In this document: positions 17,009-25,707 of the stretch, piece after piece
Layout: every line of letters begins with the position of its first letter
Numbering within the stretch: position 1 is the first letter of the stretch
NCBI GenBank assembly: GCA_937991435.1
Contig: CALKPY010000044.1
Coordinates: forward strand, 1 to 54,030
From: an uncultured Acidimicrobiales bacterium
Lineage (GTDB): Bacteria > Actinomycetota > Acidimicrobiia > Acidimicrobiales > UBA10347
DNA: 54,030 nt
Reading direction: 5' to 3'
Program-made: the position numbers and the translations under genes
Notes under the pieces: model-generated
Told to the model about the DNA's origin: nothing
What the model saw: the letters and a program-made list of their open reading frames with translations, nothing else
Database searches by the model: none

Positions 17009-19912
17009 GTGACCTCTGAAGTGGCGCTGCTGATTGGCCCCGGTGTGGTCCATGGACCTGACTCCGAATTGGTAGCGAACGCTGCTGGTTTCGGTGTTGG
17101 CTTGGACACCATCACTGAACTCGCGATCGTGCATTTGCGCGGGGTGTTGACACAAGAAAGTCTTCAACTGATCGCCGAACGTCTTCTTGTGGACCCGGTC
17201 ATTGGCTGGTGCCGAGATGCCGCGATACCAACCAGCGATGGGCCAACCAGCGATGGGTCAACCAACGATGGGCCAACCAGCGATGTTGGTGGCACGATCA
17301 CCATCGAAACTGGTCTCCGCCCCGGCGTGACCGACCGCCAGGGCGCCGAGCTCATGCGCGCCGCACGATCGTTGAACATAGACCTCACCGCGGCAACTAT
17401 TGGACGTCGCTGGATCGTCACCCTGGCTGAATCACTTGACCCCACGCAAATCGACGTGCTTGCCCACCGAGTGCTCCACAACGAGGTGATCGAACGATTT
17501 GCGGTTGGGCCGCTAGCGCCCGGCTTCGTGGCCGACGAGGGAGCGCCCCCGCCCACGCAACAGATCCTCATTGGCGAGGCCGACGAAGATGACCTGGAGC
17601 GGTTGAGCCAGGCGCGGCGTCTGGGCCTGAATCTTGCCGAGATGCAAGCGGTGCAGGACTACTTCTTCCATGCGGGGCGGCCGGCGACCGACGGTGAGCT
17701 CGAAATGATCGCGCAGACATGGAGTGAGCACTGTGCCCACAAAACCTTTCGGGCCGCGATCGAGGTGCGCGATGCCAATGGCCAGGTGGTCGACCAGATC
17801 GACGGTCTACTGAAGAGCTGCTTGCGAGCTGCCACCGAGGCAATCGACGCGCCGTGGGTGCACAGTGCGTTTGTTGACAACGCCGGTCTTGTTGCGTTTG
17901 ATGACACCTTCGATATCGCACTCAAGGCCGAGACCCACAACCACCCATCCGCGCTCGAACCGTTCGGTGGAGCGAACACCGGCGTGGGGGGTGTTGTGCG
18001 CGACATCATCGGCGTTTCGGCCAAGCCCATAGCGATCACCGACATCTTGTGTTTCGGTCCCGCAGACCTTGACCCGCATCAGCTTCCGGCTGGGGTGTTA
18101 CACCCTCGTCGAGTCCGTGACGGCGTGATTGCAGGTGTGGGCGACTATGGCAACAAAATTGGCGTGCCGAACGTCGGGGGAGCGATCGTCTACGACGACG
18201 CTTACACGACAACGCCTCTCGTGTTTGCTGGCTGTGTCGGCCTGCTGCCGACCGGATCGCACCGCACCGACCCGCAACCCGGCGACGCGATCGTCGTTAT
18301 CGGAGGTGCTGTCGGCCGCGACGGCGTAGGCGGTGCGACATTTAGCTCCCAGACGATGCAGGCCGAGACTGCCGATATTGCCGGCTCATCTGTGCAGATC
18401 GGCGACCCGATCGTCGAGAAGGGACTGATCGACGTCGTGCTCGAGGCCCGCGACGGCGGCCTCTACACCGCCATCACCGACTGTGGTGCGGGCGGTCTCA
18501 GTTCGTCGGTTGGCGAGATGGGAGCCGTGATCGGAGCCTGGGTCGACCTGCAACTCGTGCCTCGGAAATACGCGGGTCTCGCCCCATGGGAAGTCTGGCT
18601 AAGCGAGGCGCAAGAACGAATGGTGCTGGCCGCGGCCGACCCGCAACCGCTACTTGATCTCGCGGCTCGATGGGGTGTCGATGCGGCGGTGATTGGGCGC
18701 TTTACCGACGACAAGCGCATCGTCGTCGTCAACGGAAATGAGCCTGTGATCGATCTAGATTGCACGTTCTTGCACGACGGATGCCCCCGTCTCGAACTTG
18801 TCGCAAACGTTCCCGACACCGCACGCCCTGAGCGCACACCGGTCACCATGTCGCACAAAGACGCACTCTTGGCGTTACTCGCTCACCCCACGATCGCGTC
18901 AAAGGAAGCTGTTGTTCGCACCTACGACCACGAGATCATGGGCGCCATGGTCACCCGACCCTTTGGCGGGCCTGAGGGTGATGGCGCCGGTGACGGTGCA
19001 GCCATGATCCCGCCCGGAACCTCGGGCGAGAACGCGATGGCAATCGGTATCGGAGTCAACGCCGTCATCGGCACGATCGACGCTGCGGCTATGGCCTGGA
19101 CAGTCGTCGACGAAGCGGTTCGCAATGCGGTGCTCGCAGGCGTCGACCCGCATCAATTGTCGTTGCTCGACAACTTCGCCTGGGGTAACCCCAATGATCC
19201 GGCCACACTCGGTCAACTCGTCGCTGCTTGCCAGGCGTGTCGCGACGCTGCGCTGGCTTTTGGTGCACCATTCGTGTCGGGTAAAGACAGTCTGTACAAC
19301 GTATTCGTGGGGCCCGATGGGGTACCCGATCCCGTCGCTCCCACTCTGGTGATCACGGCCGTTGGCATTGCTCGCAAGCCGGACAACGTGCCACTAATCG
19401 GAGCGGTTGAGCCAGGCAACGAGGTTTGGCTAGTTGGCCCCGCAACTGGCTCGCTCGGCGGATCGCACCTAGACCAAATCGCCGGGTATGACCATGGTGG
19501 CGAGGTGCCAGGGTTCGATGCGGGTGCGGTCGCTCGGCACCATGAAGTCGCCGCGGCGATCGACAGCGCACTGGTTGTGTCCGGCCATGATCTTGCCGAA
19601 GGCGGCCTGGCCGTGGCTGCCGCCGAATGGGCGTTCGCTGGTCGACGAGGCTTGCAGCTAGTTTGCGACGATAACGAAGCCACTCTGTTCGGCGAAGGTT
19701 CCGCTCGCTACCTGCTCGAGGTGCGCCCCGACGATGCAGAGCGATTCGCGGCGACGGTTCCTTCGGCCGCTCGAATCGGCACGGTGACGACTGGTAGCGA
19801 GGTGGCAATCGGATCGCTTCATGTTTCGCTAGAAGCCGTTCAACAGGCCTGGATTCAACCGGCTCGCAAGCGAAGAGCCGACACACAACACACGGAGGTT
19901 GCGACTCGATGA
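17009..19912 (+). CDS. purL: FGAM synthase large subunit with two PurS-like N-terminal modules (PurS-PurS-PurL)
   Basis: The 967-residue enzyme converts FGAR to FGAM with glutamine and ATP, step four of purine synthesis, together with PurQ. Residues 200-967 are PurL: DELERLSQARRLGLNLAEM-type start, WSEHCAHKTF, ETHNHPSALEPFGGANTG in the ATP site, and late GSLGGSHL and SGHDLAEGGLAVA. The first 170 residues are extra: two stretches (about 1-72 and 93-165) each read like an 80-residue PurS subunit (GVVHGP...ERLLVDPVIG and GLRPGVTDRQG...VLHNEVIERF). They are separated by a TSDGP repeat. Most bacteria with a separate PurQ also have a free PurS; here it appears fused twice. The GTG start follows a TAAGGT box. 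It overlaps purQ by four bases. Confidence 0.93.
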   Translation: MTSEVALLIGPGVVHGPDSELVANAAGFGVGLDTITELAIVHLRGVLTQESLQLIAERLLVDPVIGWCRDAAIPTSDGPTSDGSTNDGPTSDVGGTITIETGLRPGVTDRQGAELMRAARSLNIDLTAATIGRRWIVTLAESLDPTQIDVLAHRVLHNEVIERFAVGPLAPGFVADEGAPPPTQQILIGEADEDDLERLSQARRLGLNLAEMQAVQDYFFHAGRPATDGELEMIAQTWSEHCAHKTFRAAIEVRDANGQVVDQIDGLLKSCLRAATEAIDAPWVHSAFVDNAGLVAFDDTFDIALKAETHNHPSALEPFGGANTGVGGVVRDIIGVSAKPIAITDILCFGPADLDPHQLPAGVLHPRRVRDGVIAGVGDYGNKIGVPNVGGAIVYDDAYTTTPLVFAGCVGLLPTGSHRTDPQPGDAIVVIGGAVGRDGVGGATFSSQTMQAETADIAGSSVQIGDPIVEKGLIDVVLEARDGGLYTAITDCGAGGLSSSVGEMGAVIGAWVDLQLVPRKYAGLAPWEVWLSEAQERMVLAAADPQPLLDLAARWGVDAAVIGRFTDDKRIVVVNGNEPVIDLDCTFLHDGCPRLELVANVPDTARPERTPVTMSHKDALLALLAHPTIASKEAVVRTYDHEIMGAMVTRPFGGPEGDGAGDGAAMIPPGTSGENAMAIGIGVNAVIGTIDAAAMAWTVVDEAVRNAVLAGVDPHQLSLLDNFAWGNPNDPATLGQLVAACQACRDAALAFGAPFVSGKDSLYNVFVGPDGVPDPVAPTLVITAVGIARKPDNVPLIGAVEPGNEVWLVGPATGSLGGSHLDQIAGYDHGGEVPGFDAGAVARHHEVAAAIDSALVVSGHDLAEGGLAVAAAEWAFAGRRGLQLVCDDNEATLFGEGSARYLLEVRPDDAERFAATVPSAARIGTVTTGSEVAIGSLHVSLEAVQQAWIQPARKRRADTQHTEVATR
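17230..17289 (+). repeat. 15-bp tandem repeat inside purL
   Basis: Four near-identical 15-base units (aaccagcgatgggcc and variants) encode TSDGP, TSDGS, TNDGP, TSDVG in the linker between the two PurS-like modules. The frame is kept, so copy number could vary without harm. Confidence 0.9.
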
Positions 19913-20661
19913 TCAGACCACGGGTGTTGCTTCCGGTTGCCCTGGGCACGAACCGAGATCAAGATCTAGCCGACGCGTTCACTGCAGCAGGTGCTGATCC
20001 CGAATGCGTACCGATGAGTGCTCTGCGTTCTGGCGATCGAAGACTGTCCGACTATCAGATCCTTGGTATCCCCGGGGGCTTCTCCTATGGCGATGCGCTC
20101 GGTGCTGGGCGATTGCTCGGTCTGGATCTGACGGGGTGGTTCAGCGATCAGCTTCGTGCAGCGCAAGACAGCGGTATGCCGATGATTGGCATCTGCAATG
20201 GGTTCCAGGCGCTCGTGCGTGCGGGGCTGCTTCCTGGTGAGAGCGACGCGGTTTTGACCGTCAACGCCAGCTCTCAGTTCGAATGCCGCTGGGTGACCAT
20301 CGCGCCGAACGTCGCTAGTAACTCGGTCTGGCTCAGCGAGCTAACGGAACCAATTCGGTGCCCGGTTGCACACGGCGAAGGGCGTTTCGTCACCTCGGAC
20401 CTCGCCGGACTGCAGCGCCGCAACGGGGTCGCTCTTACCTATAGCAACGCAGACGGCCTCGCTGGCGAACGGTATCCCGCGAACCCGAACGGTTCAGAAG
20501 GCGACGTCGCAGGTGTCACTGACCCCACCGGATTGATTCTTGGGCTTATGCCGCATCCAGAGAATCACATCCGCGCTCGTCAAGATGTCCAGCGAGGGAG
20601 GCTGACCGGAGGGCAGGCGCTCGACCTGTTCCGCGGTGCTGTCAATGCTGTCAACTCGTGA
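19909..20661 (+). CDS. purQ: FGAM synthase glutaminase subunit
   Basis: The 250-residue class I amidotransferase supplies ammonia to PurL. The nucleophile Cys sits in MIGICNGFQALVRAGLLPG, the oxyanion strand in GIPGGFSYGDALGAG, and the His/Glu pair in LMPHPENH. These are complete. It starts inside the purL stop (ATGA) and is separated from purE by 58 bases. Confidence 0.95.
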   Translation: MIRPRVLLPVALGTNRDQDLADAFTAAGADPECVPMSALRSGDRRLSDYQILGIPGGFSYGDALGAGRLLGLDLTGWFSDQLRAAQDSGMPMIGICNGFQALVRAGLLPGESDAVLTVNASSQFECRWVTIAPNVASNSVWLSELTEPIRCPVAHGEGRFVTSDLAGLQRRNGVALTYSNADGLAGERYPANPNGSEGDVAGVTDPTGLILGLMPHPENHIRARQDVQRGRLTGGQALDLFRGAVNAVNS

Positions 20662-20707
20662 TCGGCGCGACGTCGCGCCTGTTCAGCCGTCGCGGCTTTC
20701 ATCTGTC

Positions 20708-20713
20708 TAGAGT
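20708..20713 (+). promoter_or_regulatory. -10 box of a leaderless transcript (purE)
   Basis: TAGAGT is six bases ahead of the purE GTG at 20720. It suggests a second promoter inside the purine cluster, so purE-purF-purD-purM may be made apart from purL-purQ. Confidence 0.5.
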
Positions 20714-20719
20714 GCAAGC

Positions 20720-21214
20720 GTGAACGGCAGAGCAGTAATTCTTGCAGGATCACCAAGCGACGGGCCATGGGTGGATCGCATCTCTGGGTACCTGTCTGAC
20801 CTGGGTGTAGACCATGTGCGTCGTATTGGTTCCGCACACCGGGTTCCGGTGCATGTGCTCGAACTCTTGGAGCGCTATGACTCCGATGAACATCCCACGG
20901 TGTTCATCACCGTCGCAGGCATGAGCGACGCGCTCAGCGGGTTGACCGATGCGAACGTGGTGTCGCCTGTTATCGCATGTCCGCCTCGCAGCGAAGAATT
21001 CGCTCAGCTCGATGTGTTGTCGAGCCTTCGAACTCCGCCTGGTGTGGCGCCGATCGTTGCGCTCGAGCCAGCCAACGCAGCGCTTGCAGCCGCCAAGATT
21101 TTGGGGTTGCAAGACCCGGTGATCGCAGAGCGGGTTGCCGCCAATCAGGCGAAGCGAGCGCAGCGGGTTCTCGACGCCGATGTTGCGCACGACGACAGTA
21201 AACAGGCGTCGTGA
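20720..21214 (+). CDS. purE: PurE, probably class II (AIR carboxylase type)
   Basis: The 164-residue protein has the PurE opening ILAGSPSDGPW and the substrate motif GSAHRVP. The third conserved block differs from usual bacterial PurE: instead of GAGGAAHLPG it reads TVAGMSDALSGLTDANVVSP, then VIACPP and DVLSSLRTPPGV. From memory this is the pattern of class II PurE (as in animal PAICS and Treponema), which carboxylates AIR with free CO2. Class I enzymes need PurK to make N5-CAIR first, and no purK is in the window. The GTG start follows a TAGAGT box. Its stop overlaps purF (GTGA). Confidence 0.85.
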   Translation: MNGRAVILAGSPSDGPWVDRISGYLSDLGVDHVRRIGSAHRVPVHVLELLERYDSDEHPTVFITVAGMSDALSGLTDANVVSPVIACPPRSEEFAQLDVLSSLRTPPGVAPIVALEPANAALAAAKILGLQDPVIAERVAANQAKRAQRVLDADVAHDDSKQAS

Positions 21215-22644
21215 GCGACGCTCCGCTCAGGCTTGACGGCCCTCGTGAAGAATGCGGAGTCATAGGAATCTCAACCCCATCCGATGACGCAGCTCAGCTC
21301 GCGTTCTTTGGTCTGTACGCGTTGCAACACCGCGGTCAGGAAGCCGCCGGAATTGCCGTAGCCGACGGGCAGGCTGTGCGGGTCCACAAAGACATGGGCC
21401 TGGTGGCGCAGGTGTTCAACAGCTCGACGTTGAGCCCTCTCGTCGGCGGAATGGCCATTGGGCACACGCGCTATTCGACGACGGGTGACAGTAGCGAACG
21501 TAATGTCCAGCCGTTCGTTGTCGAGACATTGCACGGTCCGTTGGCTTTGGCCCACAACGGCAACATTGTCAACGCCAACCATTTACGTGAACAACTGCTC
21601 AAAAGAGGTGCGGGCCTTTCGAGTTCTTCTGATACAGAGGTACTCGCGCTGATGCTCGCTGCCACCGAGGGAGATTCGTGGGAGCACCGGCTGTCACAGG
21701 TCATGAGCGAATGGACCGGTGCGTTCAGCCTCACCATTCTCAGCGGAACAAAGGTCATTGCCTGCCGGGACCCGTGGGGCTTTCGACCATTGTCGCTCGG
21801 TCGGCTTCCTAACGGCGGACATGCAGTCGCCTCAGAAACTGGCGCCCTGCGAACGCTCGGGTGTGACTCGATTCGCGAGATCGAACCCGGCGAGATCGTC
21901 GTTCTTCAAGGCCAAATGGCTCGCAGCTTTCGTGGAGCGACGCCCGCTGCGGTTCAGGCCCGATGCACGTTTGAACAGATCTACTTCAGTCGACCTGACG
22001 CAGTTTGGGACGGCCTCGGCGTGCATCAGGTTCGTCAGCGTCTGGGTGCAGCAGTTGCAGCGGAGCATCCGGTCAAAGCTGACGTGGTGATACCGGTGCC
22101 CGATAGCTCGCTGCCTGCGGCGATTGGTTACGCCGCTGCAAGCGGCATCACGTACAACGAGGGGTTTGTAAAAAACCGCTATATCGGCCGCACCTTTATC
22201 GAGCCGACCGATGAGCTGCGAAGGCAGGGAGTTGCCCTCAAGTTCAACACGCTCCGCGAGAACATCGAAGGCAAGCGCGTCATCATGGTTGACGACTCAA
22301 TCGTGCGTGGCACCACAAGCGGCCCACTCGTGCGTCTCATTCGCGAGGCTGGAGCGCTCGAAGTACATGTTCGAGTGACGTGCCCGCCGATTGCGCACCC
22401 CTGCTTCTTTGGCGTTGACATGGGCACCCACGACGAACTCATTGCCCATCATCTAAGCGTCGATGAGATCTGTCACCACATCGGTGCAGACTCGCTCGGC
22501 TACCTCAGCGTCGACGGGCTCATGGCCGCCCTTGACCGAGACGACGGGTACTGCAACTCGTGCTTCACAGGCGATTATCCCGTCGAGGTCCAGTTGCAAC
22601 TACCAACGGACAGCAAGCGTCGATTTGATGGCGTGATCGGCTGA
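21211..22644 (+). CDS. purF: amidophosphoribosyltransferase
   Basis: The 477-residue enzyme makes phosphoribosylamine from PRPP and glutamine, the first step of the pathway. A 14-residue propeptide (SDAPLRLDGPREE) precedes the N-terminal nucleophile in CGVIGIS, as in the Bacillus type, which is matured by cleavage. The glutaminase domain has GHTRYSTTGDS and AHNGNI. The PRTase loop VIMVDDSIVRGTTSGPL and the late YCNSCFTGDYPV are intact; cysteines at the end may bind an Fe-S cluster. Starts inside the purE stop (GTGA). Confidence 0.95.
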   Translation: MSDAPLRLDGPREECGVIGISTPSDDAAQLAFFGLYALQHRGQEAAGIAVADGQAVRVHKDMGLVAQVFNSSTLSPLVGGMAIGHTRYSTTGDSSERNVQPFVVETLHGPLALAHNGNIVNANHLREQLLKRGAGLSSSSDTEVLALMLAATEGDSWEHRLSQVMSEWTGAFSLTILSGTKVIACRDPWGFRPLSLGRLPNGGHAVASETGALRTLGCDSIREIEPGEIVVLQGQMARSFRGATPAAVQARCTFEQIYFSRPDAVWDGLGVHQVRQRLGAAVAAEHPVKADVVIPVPDSSLPAAIGYAAASGITYNEGFVKNRYIGRTFIEPTDELRRQGVALKFNTLRENIEGKRVIMVDDSIVRGTTSGPLVRLIREAGALEVHVRVTCPPIAHPCFFGVDMGTHDELIAHHLSVDEICHHIGADSLGYLSVDGLMAALDRDDGYCNSCFTGDYPVEVQLQLPTDSKRRFDGVIG

Positions 22645-22649
22645 TCGTT

Positions 22650-23951
22650 GTGAATGTACTTCTGATTGGTTCCGGCGGCCGGGAACATGCGATTGCCGAA
22701 GCGGTGCAGGCGAGCCCTATGATCGGCAACCTGTACGTCTCGCCAGGCAACTCCGGCACAGAAAAGCACAATGTCGATCTCGATATCACCAATCACGATG
22801 CGGTGTGTTCGTGGTGCGACGAGCAAGCAATCGATCTCGTTGTGGTCGGTCCGGAACAGCCGCTGATCGCCGGATTAGCCGATGCCTTGGCCGATGCGGG
22901 GGTGGCCTGTTTCGGCCCATCGCACGCGGCTGCTCGACTAGAAGGTTCGAAGGCCTTTGCTCGTGAGTTTGCCGAGCGGTTCAACATTCCTTCCCTTCGC
23001 TATGCGTTGTTCGCCAACAGTGCCGATGCGATCGACTGGATTGACGAGGTCGATTTCGACGTCGTCGTCAAAGCCGACGGAGTGGCCGGCGGTAAGGGGG
23101 TCGTGGTTCCCGAATCGAGAGCCGAAGCCGTCGACGCTGTTCGGGCAATGCTCGACGAAGGACTTCACGGTGAAAGCTCGTCGCAGATCGTGCTCGAGGA
23201 GCGCGTTTATGGCGAAGAAATCAGCCTGTTCGGTATCAGCGATGGTCATACCGTTTCGGTAATCGGCAGTGCCCAGGATCACAAACGGTTGGGCGAGGGC
23301 GACACGGGGCCGAACACGGGTGGCATGGGAGCCTTCTCGCCGGTACCTGGAATCGATGCCGCACGAGAGCAACAGTTGGCTTCGCAGTTCCTCGAGCCAG
23401 TCACCCGGGGTATGGCCGAGATGGGCACGCCGTACGTCGGCGTCATTTTCGCAGGCATCATGTTGACGAGTGACGGTCCACGGTTGATCGAGTACAACTG
23501 CCGTTTCGGTGACCCAGAAGCCCAGACGTTGTTGGTGCGACTCGACGGCGACCTGCTCGACACCATGCAGGCCGCTGTAACTGGCCAACTTGACGCGACA
23601 GCGATGGGTCATCGACAACGCACTGCCGCAACAGTTGTGGTCTGTGCCGATGGCTACCCCGCCACACCTCGACGGGGTGTGGCGGTGCCCGATGTAGCCG
23701 AGCGACAAGACCTGCATCTCTTTTACGCCGCCACTACACGAGATGCTTCCGGCAAGGTGGTCTCAACCGGGGGTCGCGTTTTGGCCGTAACCGCTACCGG
23801 ATCAACGCTCGACCTCGCACTCAGCCTGGCTTATAGCGCCGTTGATGAGCTTGTCGGTGACGGGCTGTTTGCCCGATCCGATATTGGCTGGCGACACGCC
23901 ACCTCGAGTCATGCCAAGCCAGTTACACCACGTCGAGAGGGAACATCATGA
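22650..23951 (+). CDS. purD: phosphoribosylamine-glycine ligase
   Basis: The 433-residue ATP-grasp enzyme makes GAR in step two. It starts [15 protein letters not shown], with [14 protein letters not shown], the ATP lysine region [32 protein letters not shown] and the closing [11 protein letters not shown], all typical. GTG start at 22650, five bases after the purF stop; overlaps purM by four bases. Confidence 0.95.
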   Translation: MNVLLIGSGGREHAIAEAVQASPMIGNLYVSPGNSGTEKHNVDLDITNHDAVCSWCDEQAIDLVVVGPEQPLIAGLADALADAGVACFGPSHAAARLEGSKAFAREFAERFNIPSLRYALFANSADAIDWIDEVDFDVVVKADGVAGGKGVVVPESRAEAVDAVRAMLDEGLHGESSSQIVLEERVYGEEISLFGISDGHTVSVIGSAQDHKRLGEGDTGPNTGGMGAFSPVPGIDAAREQQLASQFLEPVTRGMAEMGTPYVGVIFAGIMLTSDGPRLIEYNCRFGDPEAQTLLVRLDGDLLDTMQAAVTGQLDATAMGHRQRTAATVVVCADGYPATPRRGVAVPDVAERQDLHLFYAATTRDASGKVVSTGGRVLAVTATGSTLDLALSLAYSAVDELVGDGLFARSDIGWRHATSSHAKPVTPRREGTS

Positions 23952-24970
23952 ACGACAGCTACGAAGCGGCGGGGGTGTCGTTTACGGCAGGCCAACAAGC
24001 TATCGATCGCATTGGGGCATCGGTAAAAAGCACGCACGACGAACGTGTCGTCAGCGGACTCGGAAGTTTCGGCGGCGTGTTCGACCTGGCGTCGCTCGCC
24101 GGCTTCAACGATCCGCTGCTGGTGGCCAGCACAGACGGCGTTGGGACGAAGACCAAAATCAACGCAGCGATGGATCGATGGGAAGGTGCGGGAGCCGACA
24201 TTGTCAATCACGGCATCAATGACGTGCTCGTGCAAGGAGCGGCTCCATTGTTCTTTCTCGACACCGTTGCTGCCCAACACCTCGACTCGGAAATCGTTGG
24301 TCGCATCGTCGACGGCATGGCGGCGGCATGCCGAGACGCGAACTGTGTATTGCTTGGCGGCGAAACTGCTGAGATGCCGGGTGTGTTCGTTGACGGGGCA
24401 GTTGATATCGCGGGGACGATGGTGGGAGCCGTTGAGCGGTCAAGTTTGCTTCCACGCAAGGGAATCGCCGCCGGTGACGTGCTCGTCGGCATCGCGAGTT
24501 CGGGCTTGCACACAAACGGCTACAGCTTGGCCCGACAGGTTGCCGCAGACTTTTCGCTGACCGACGAGCTACCGGGTGGGAATGGCGAATCGATTGGCGA
24601 GGCCCTTTGCGCCGTGCATCGCAGCTACCTGCCAGTCTTGGCCGATGCGCTCAGCCAAGACCTGTTGCTCGCCTTGGCCCATATCACTGGAGGAGGACTG
24701 CTCGACAACCTTCCGCGGGTTCTGCCTGATGGAATTGGGGTCGAGATCGACCGGTCGAGCTGGGACATTCCGCCCCTGTTCGCCTGGCTCATCGAGACAG
24801 CCAAACTTGAGGTCGAAGAGGCCCACCGCATTTTCAATTGTGGTGTTGGCATGGTGGCGGTCGTAGCTCGGGATCGAGTCGATGACGTTCGTGCATCAAT
24901 CGACGAGCCCACTTGGGTCCTTGGTGAAACGACTGATCATTCATCGGGGCCACGGGTGGCCTTGCGTTGA
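23948..24970 (+). CDS. purM: AIR synthetase (FGAM cyclo-ligase)
   Basis: The 340-residue enzyme closes the imidazole ring in step five. Visible family blocks are SYEAAGV at the start, ASTDGVGTKTKIN, GINDVLVQGAAPLFFLD, LLGGETAEMPG, GIASSGLHTNGYSLAR and ITGGGLLDNLPRVLP. It starts inside the purD stop (ATGA) and ends 58 bases before purN. Confidence 0.95.
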   Translation: MNDSYEAAGVSFTAGQQAIDRIGASVKSTHDERVVSGLGSFGGVFDLASLAGFNDPLLVASTDGVGTKTKINAAMDRWEGAGADIVNHGINDVLVQGAAPLFFLDTVAAQHLDSEIVGRIVDGMAAACRDANCVLLGGETAEMPGVFVDGAVDIAGTMVGAVERSSLLPRKGIAAGDVLVGIASSGLHTNGYSLARQVAADFSLTDELPGGNGESIGEALCAVHRSYLPVLADALSQDLLLALAHITGGGLLDNLPRVLPDGIGVEIDRSSWDIPPLFAWLIETAKLEVEEAHRIFNCGVGMVAVVARDRVDDVRASIDEPTWVLGETTDHSSGPRVALR

Positions 24971-25028
24971 CCTCCGTTACAAAGGAGCGTCGTGCGCTCT
25001 GTTGTGACCACATTCGAGCGAGTCAGAG

Positions 25029-25622
25029 GTGAAGCGAGTCGCGGTTCTTGCATCGGGCAATGGCACTAACTGCCAGGCGTTACTCGATGCGTGTTCTGGC
25101 GGAACGTTGCAAGCAGAGATCGCCTGTGTTGTTAGCGACAACGCTTCGGCAGAAGTTCTGAATCGGGCCCGAAAGGCTGGTGTTCCGGCCGTCGTGGTCG
25201 AACACCGAGGAACCACCCCTGAACAGCGACGACACAGCGACGACATGCTCACCACGGCATTGGCGCCATTTGCGCCAGATCTGATCGTGCTCGCCGGATG
25301 GATGAGAATCCTCGGCGATCGGTTTTGCCGAGACCACCGTGTGGTCAATCTGCATCCCGCCTTGCCCGGAGCGTTCCCGGGCGTTGATGCCATCACGAAG
25401 GCATTTGATTCATGGAGCAACGGCGCCACTGAGTCCTCAGGGGTGATGGTCCACTGGGTTCCAGACTCTGGAGTCGACGTTGGTCCTGTAATCATCGTCA
25501 GCAAGGTTGATTTTGAACCAGACGAAACGTTGGAGTCGTTCGAAACGAAAATCCACATCGCTGAACACCTGGCGATTGTTGCGGGGGTGCGCGAAGCGCT
25601 GGCGCAGATCGACCGGCTGTAG
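25029..25622 (+). CDS. purN: GAR transformylase (10-formyl-THF dependent)
   Basis: The 197-residue enzyme formylates GAR in step three. It opens VAVLASGNGTNCQALLDAC and keeps the catalytic Asn-His-Asp set in VNLHPALPGAFPG and DSGVDVGPVI. The length is normal. GTG start at 25029. It ends the purine cluster; purB, purC, purH and purK are not in the window. Confidence 0.94.
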   Translation: MKRVAVLASGNGTNCQALLDACSGGTLQAEIACVVSDNASAEVLNRARKAGVPAVVVEHRGTTPEQRRHSDDMLTTALAPFAPDLIVLAGWMRILGDRFCRDHRVVNLHPALPGAFPGVDAITKAFDSWSNGATESSGVMVHWVPDSGVDVGPVIIVSKVDFEPDETLESFETKIHIAEHLAIVAGVREALAQIDRL

Positions 25623-25707
25623 CTGCTCGGTTATCCCAATAAACCCATAGGTCAAATGGAGTGGGTAAAAAGGCTTAACTCGCGACTAAAAGTGCCGATG
25701 GGTACTC

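Noticed and set aside
22938-23717. 259-codon open frame antisense to purD
   Set aside because: purD is certain on the plus strand; the antisense frame has no family motif.
25623-25707. Possible c-di-GMP riboswitch ahead of the GGDEF-EAL gene
   Set aside because: The region is only 85 bases and lacks the conserved GEMM core; one weak ACCCA/TGGGT pair is not enough.
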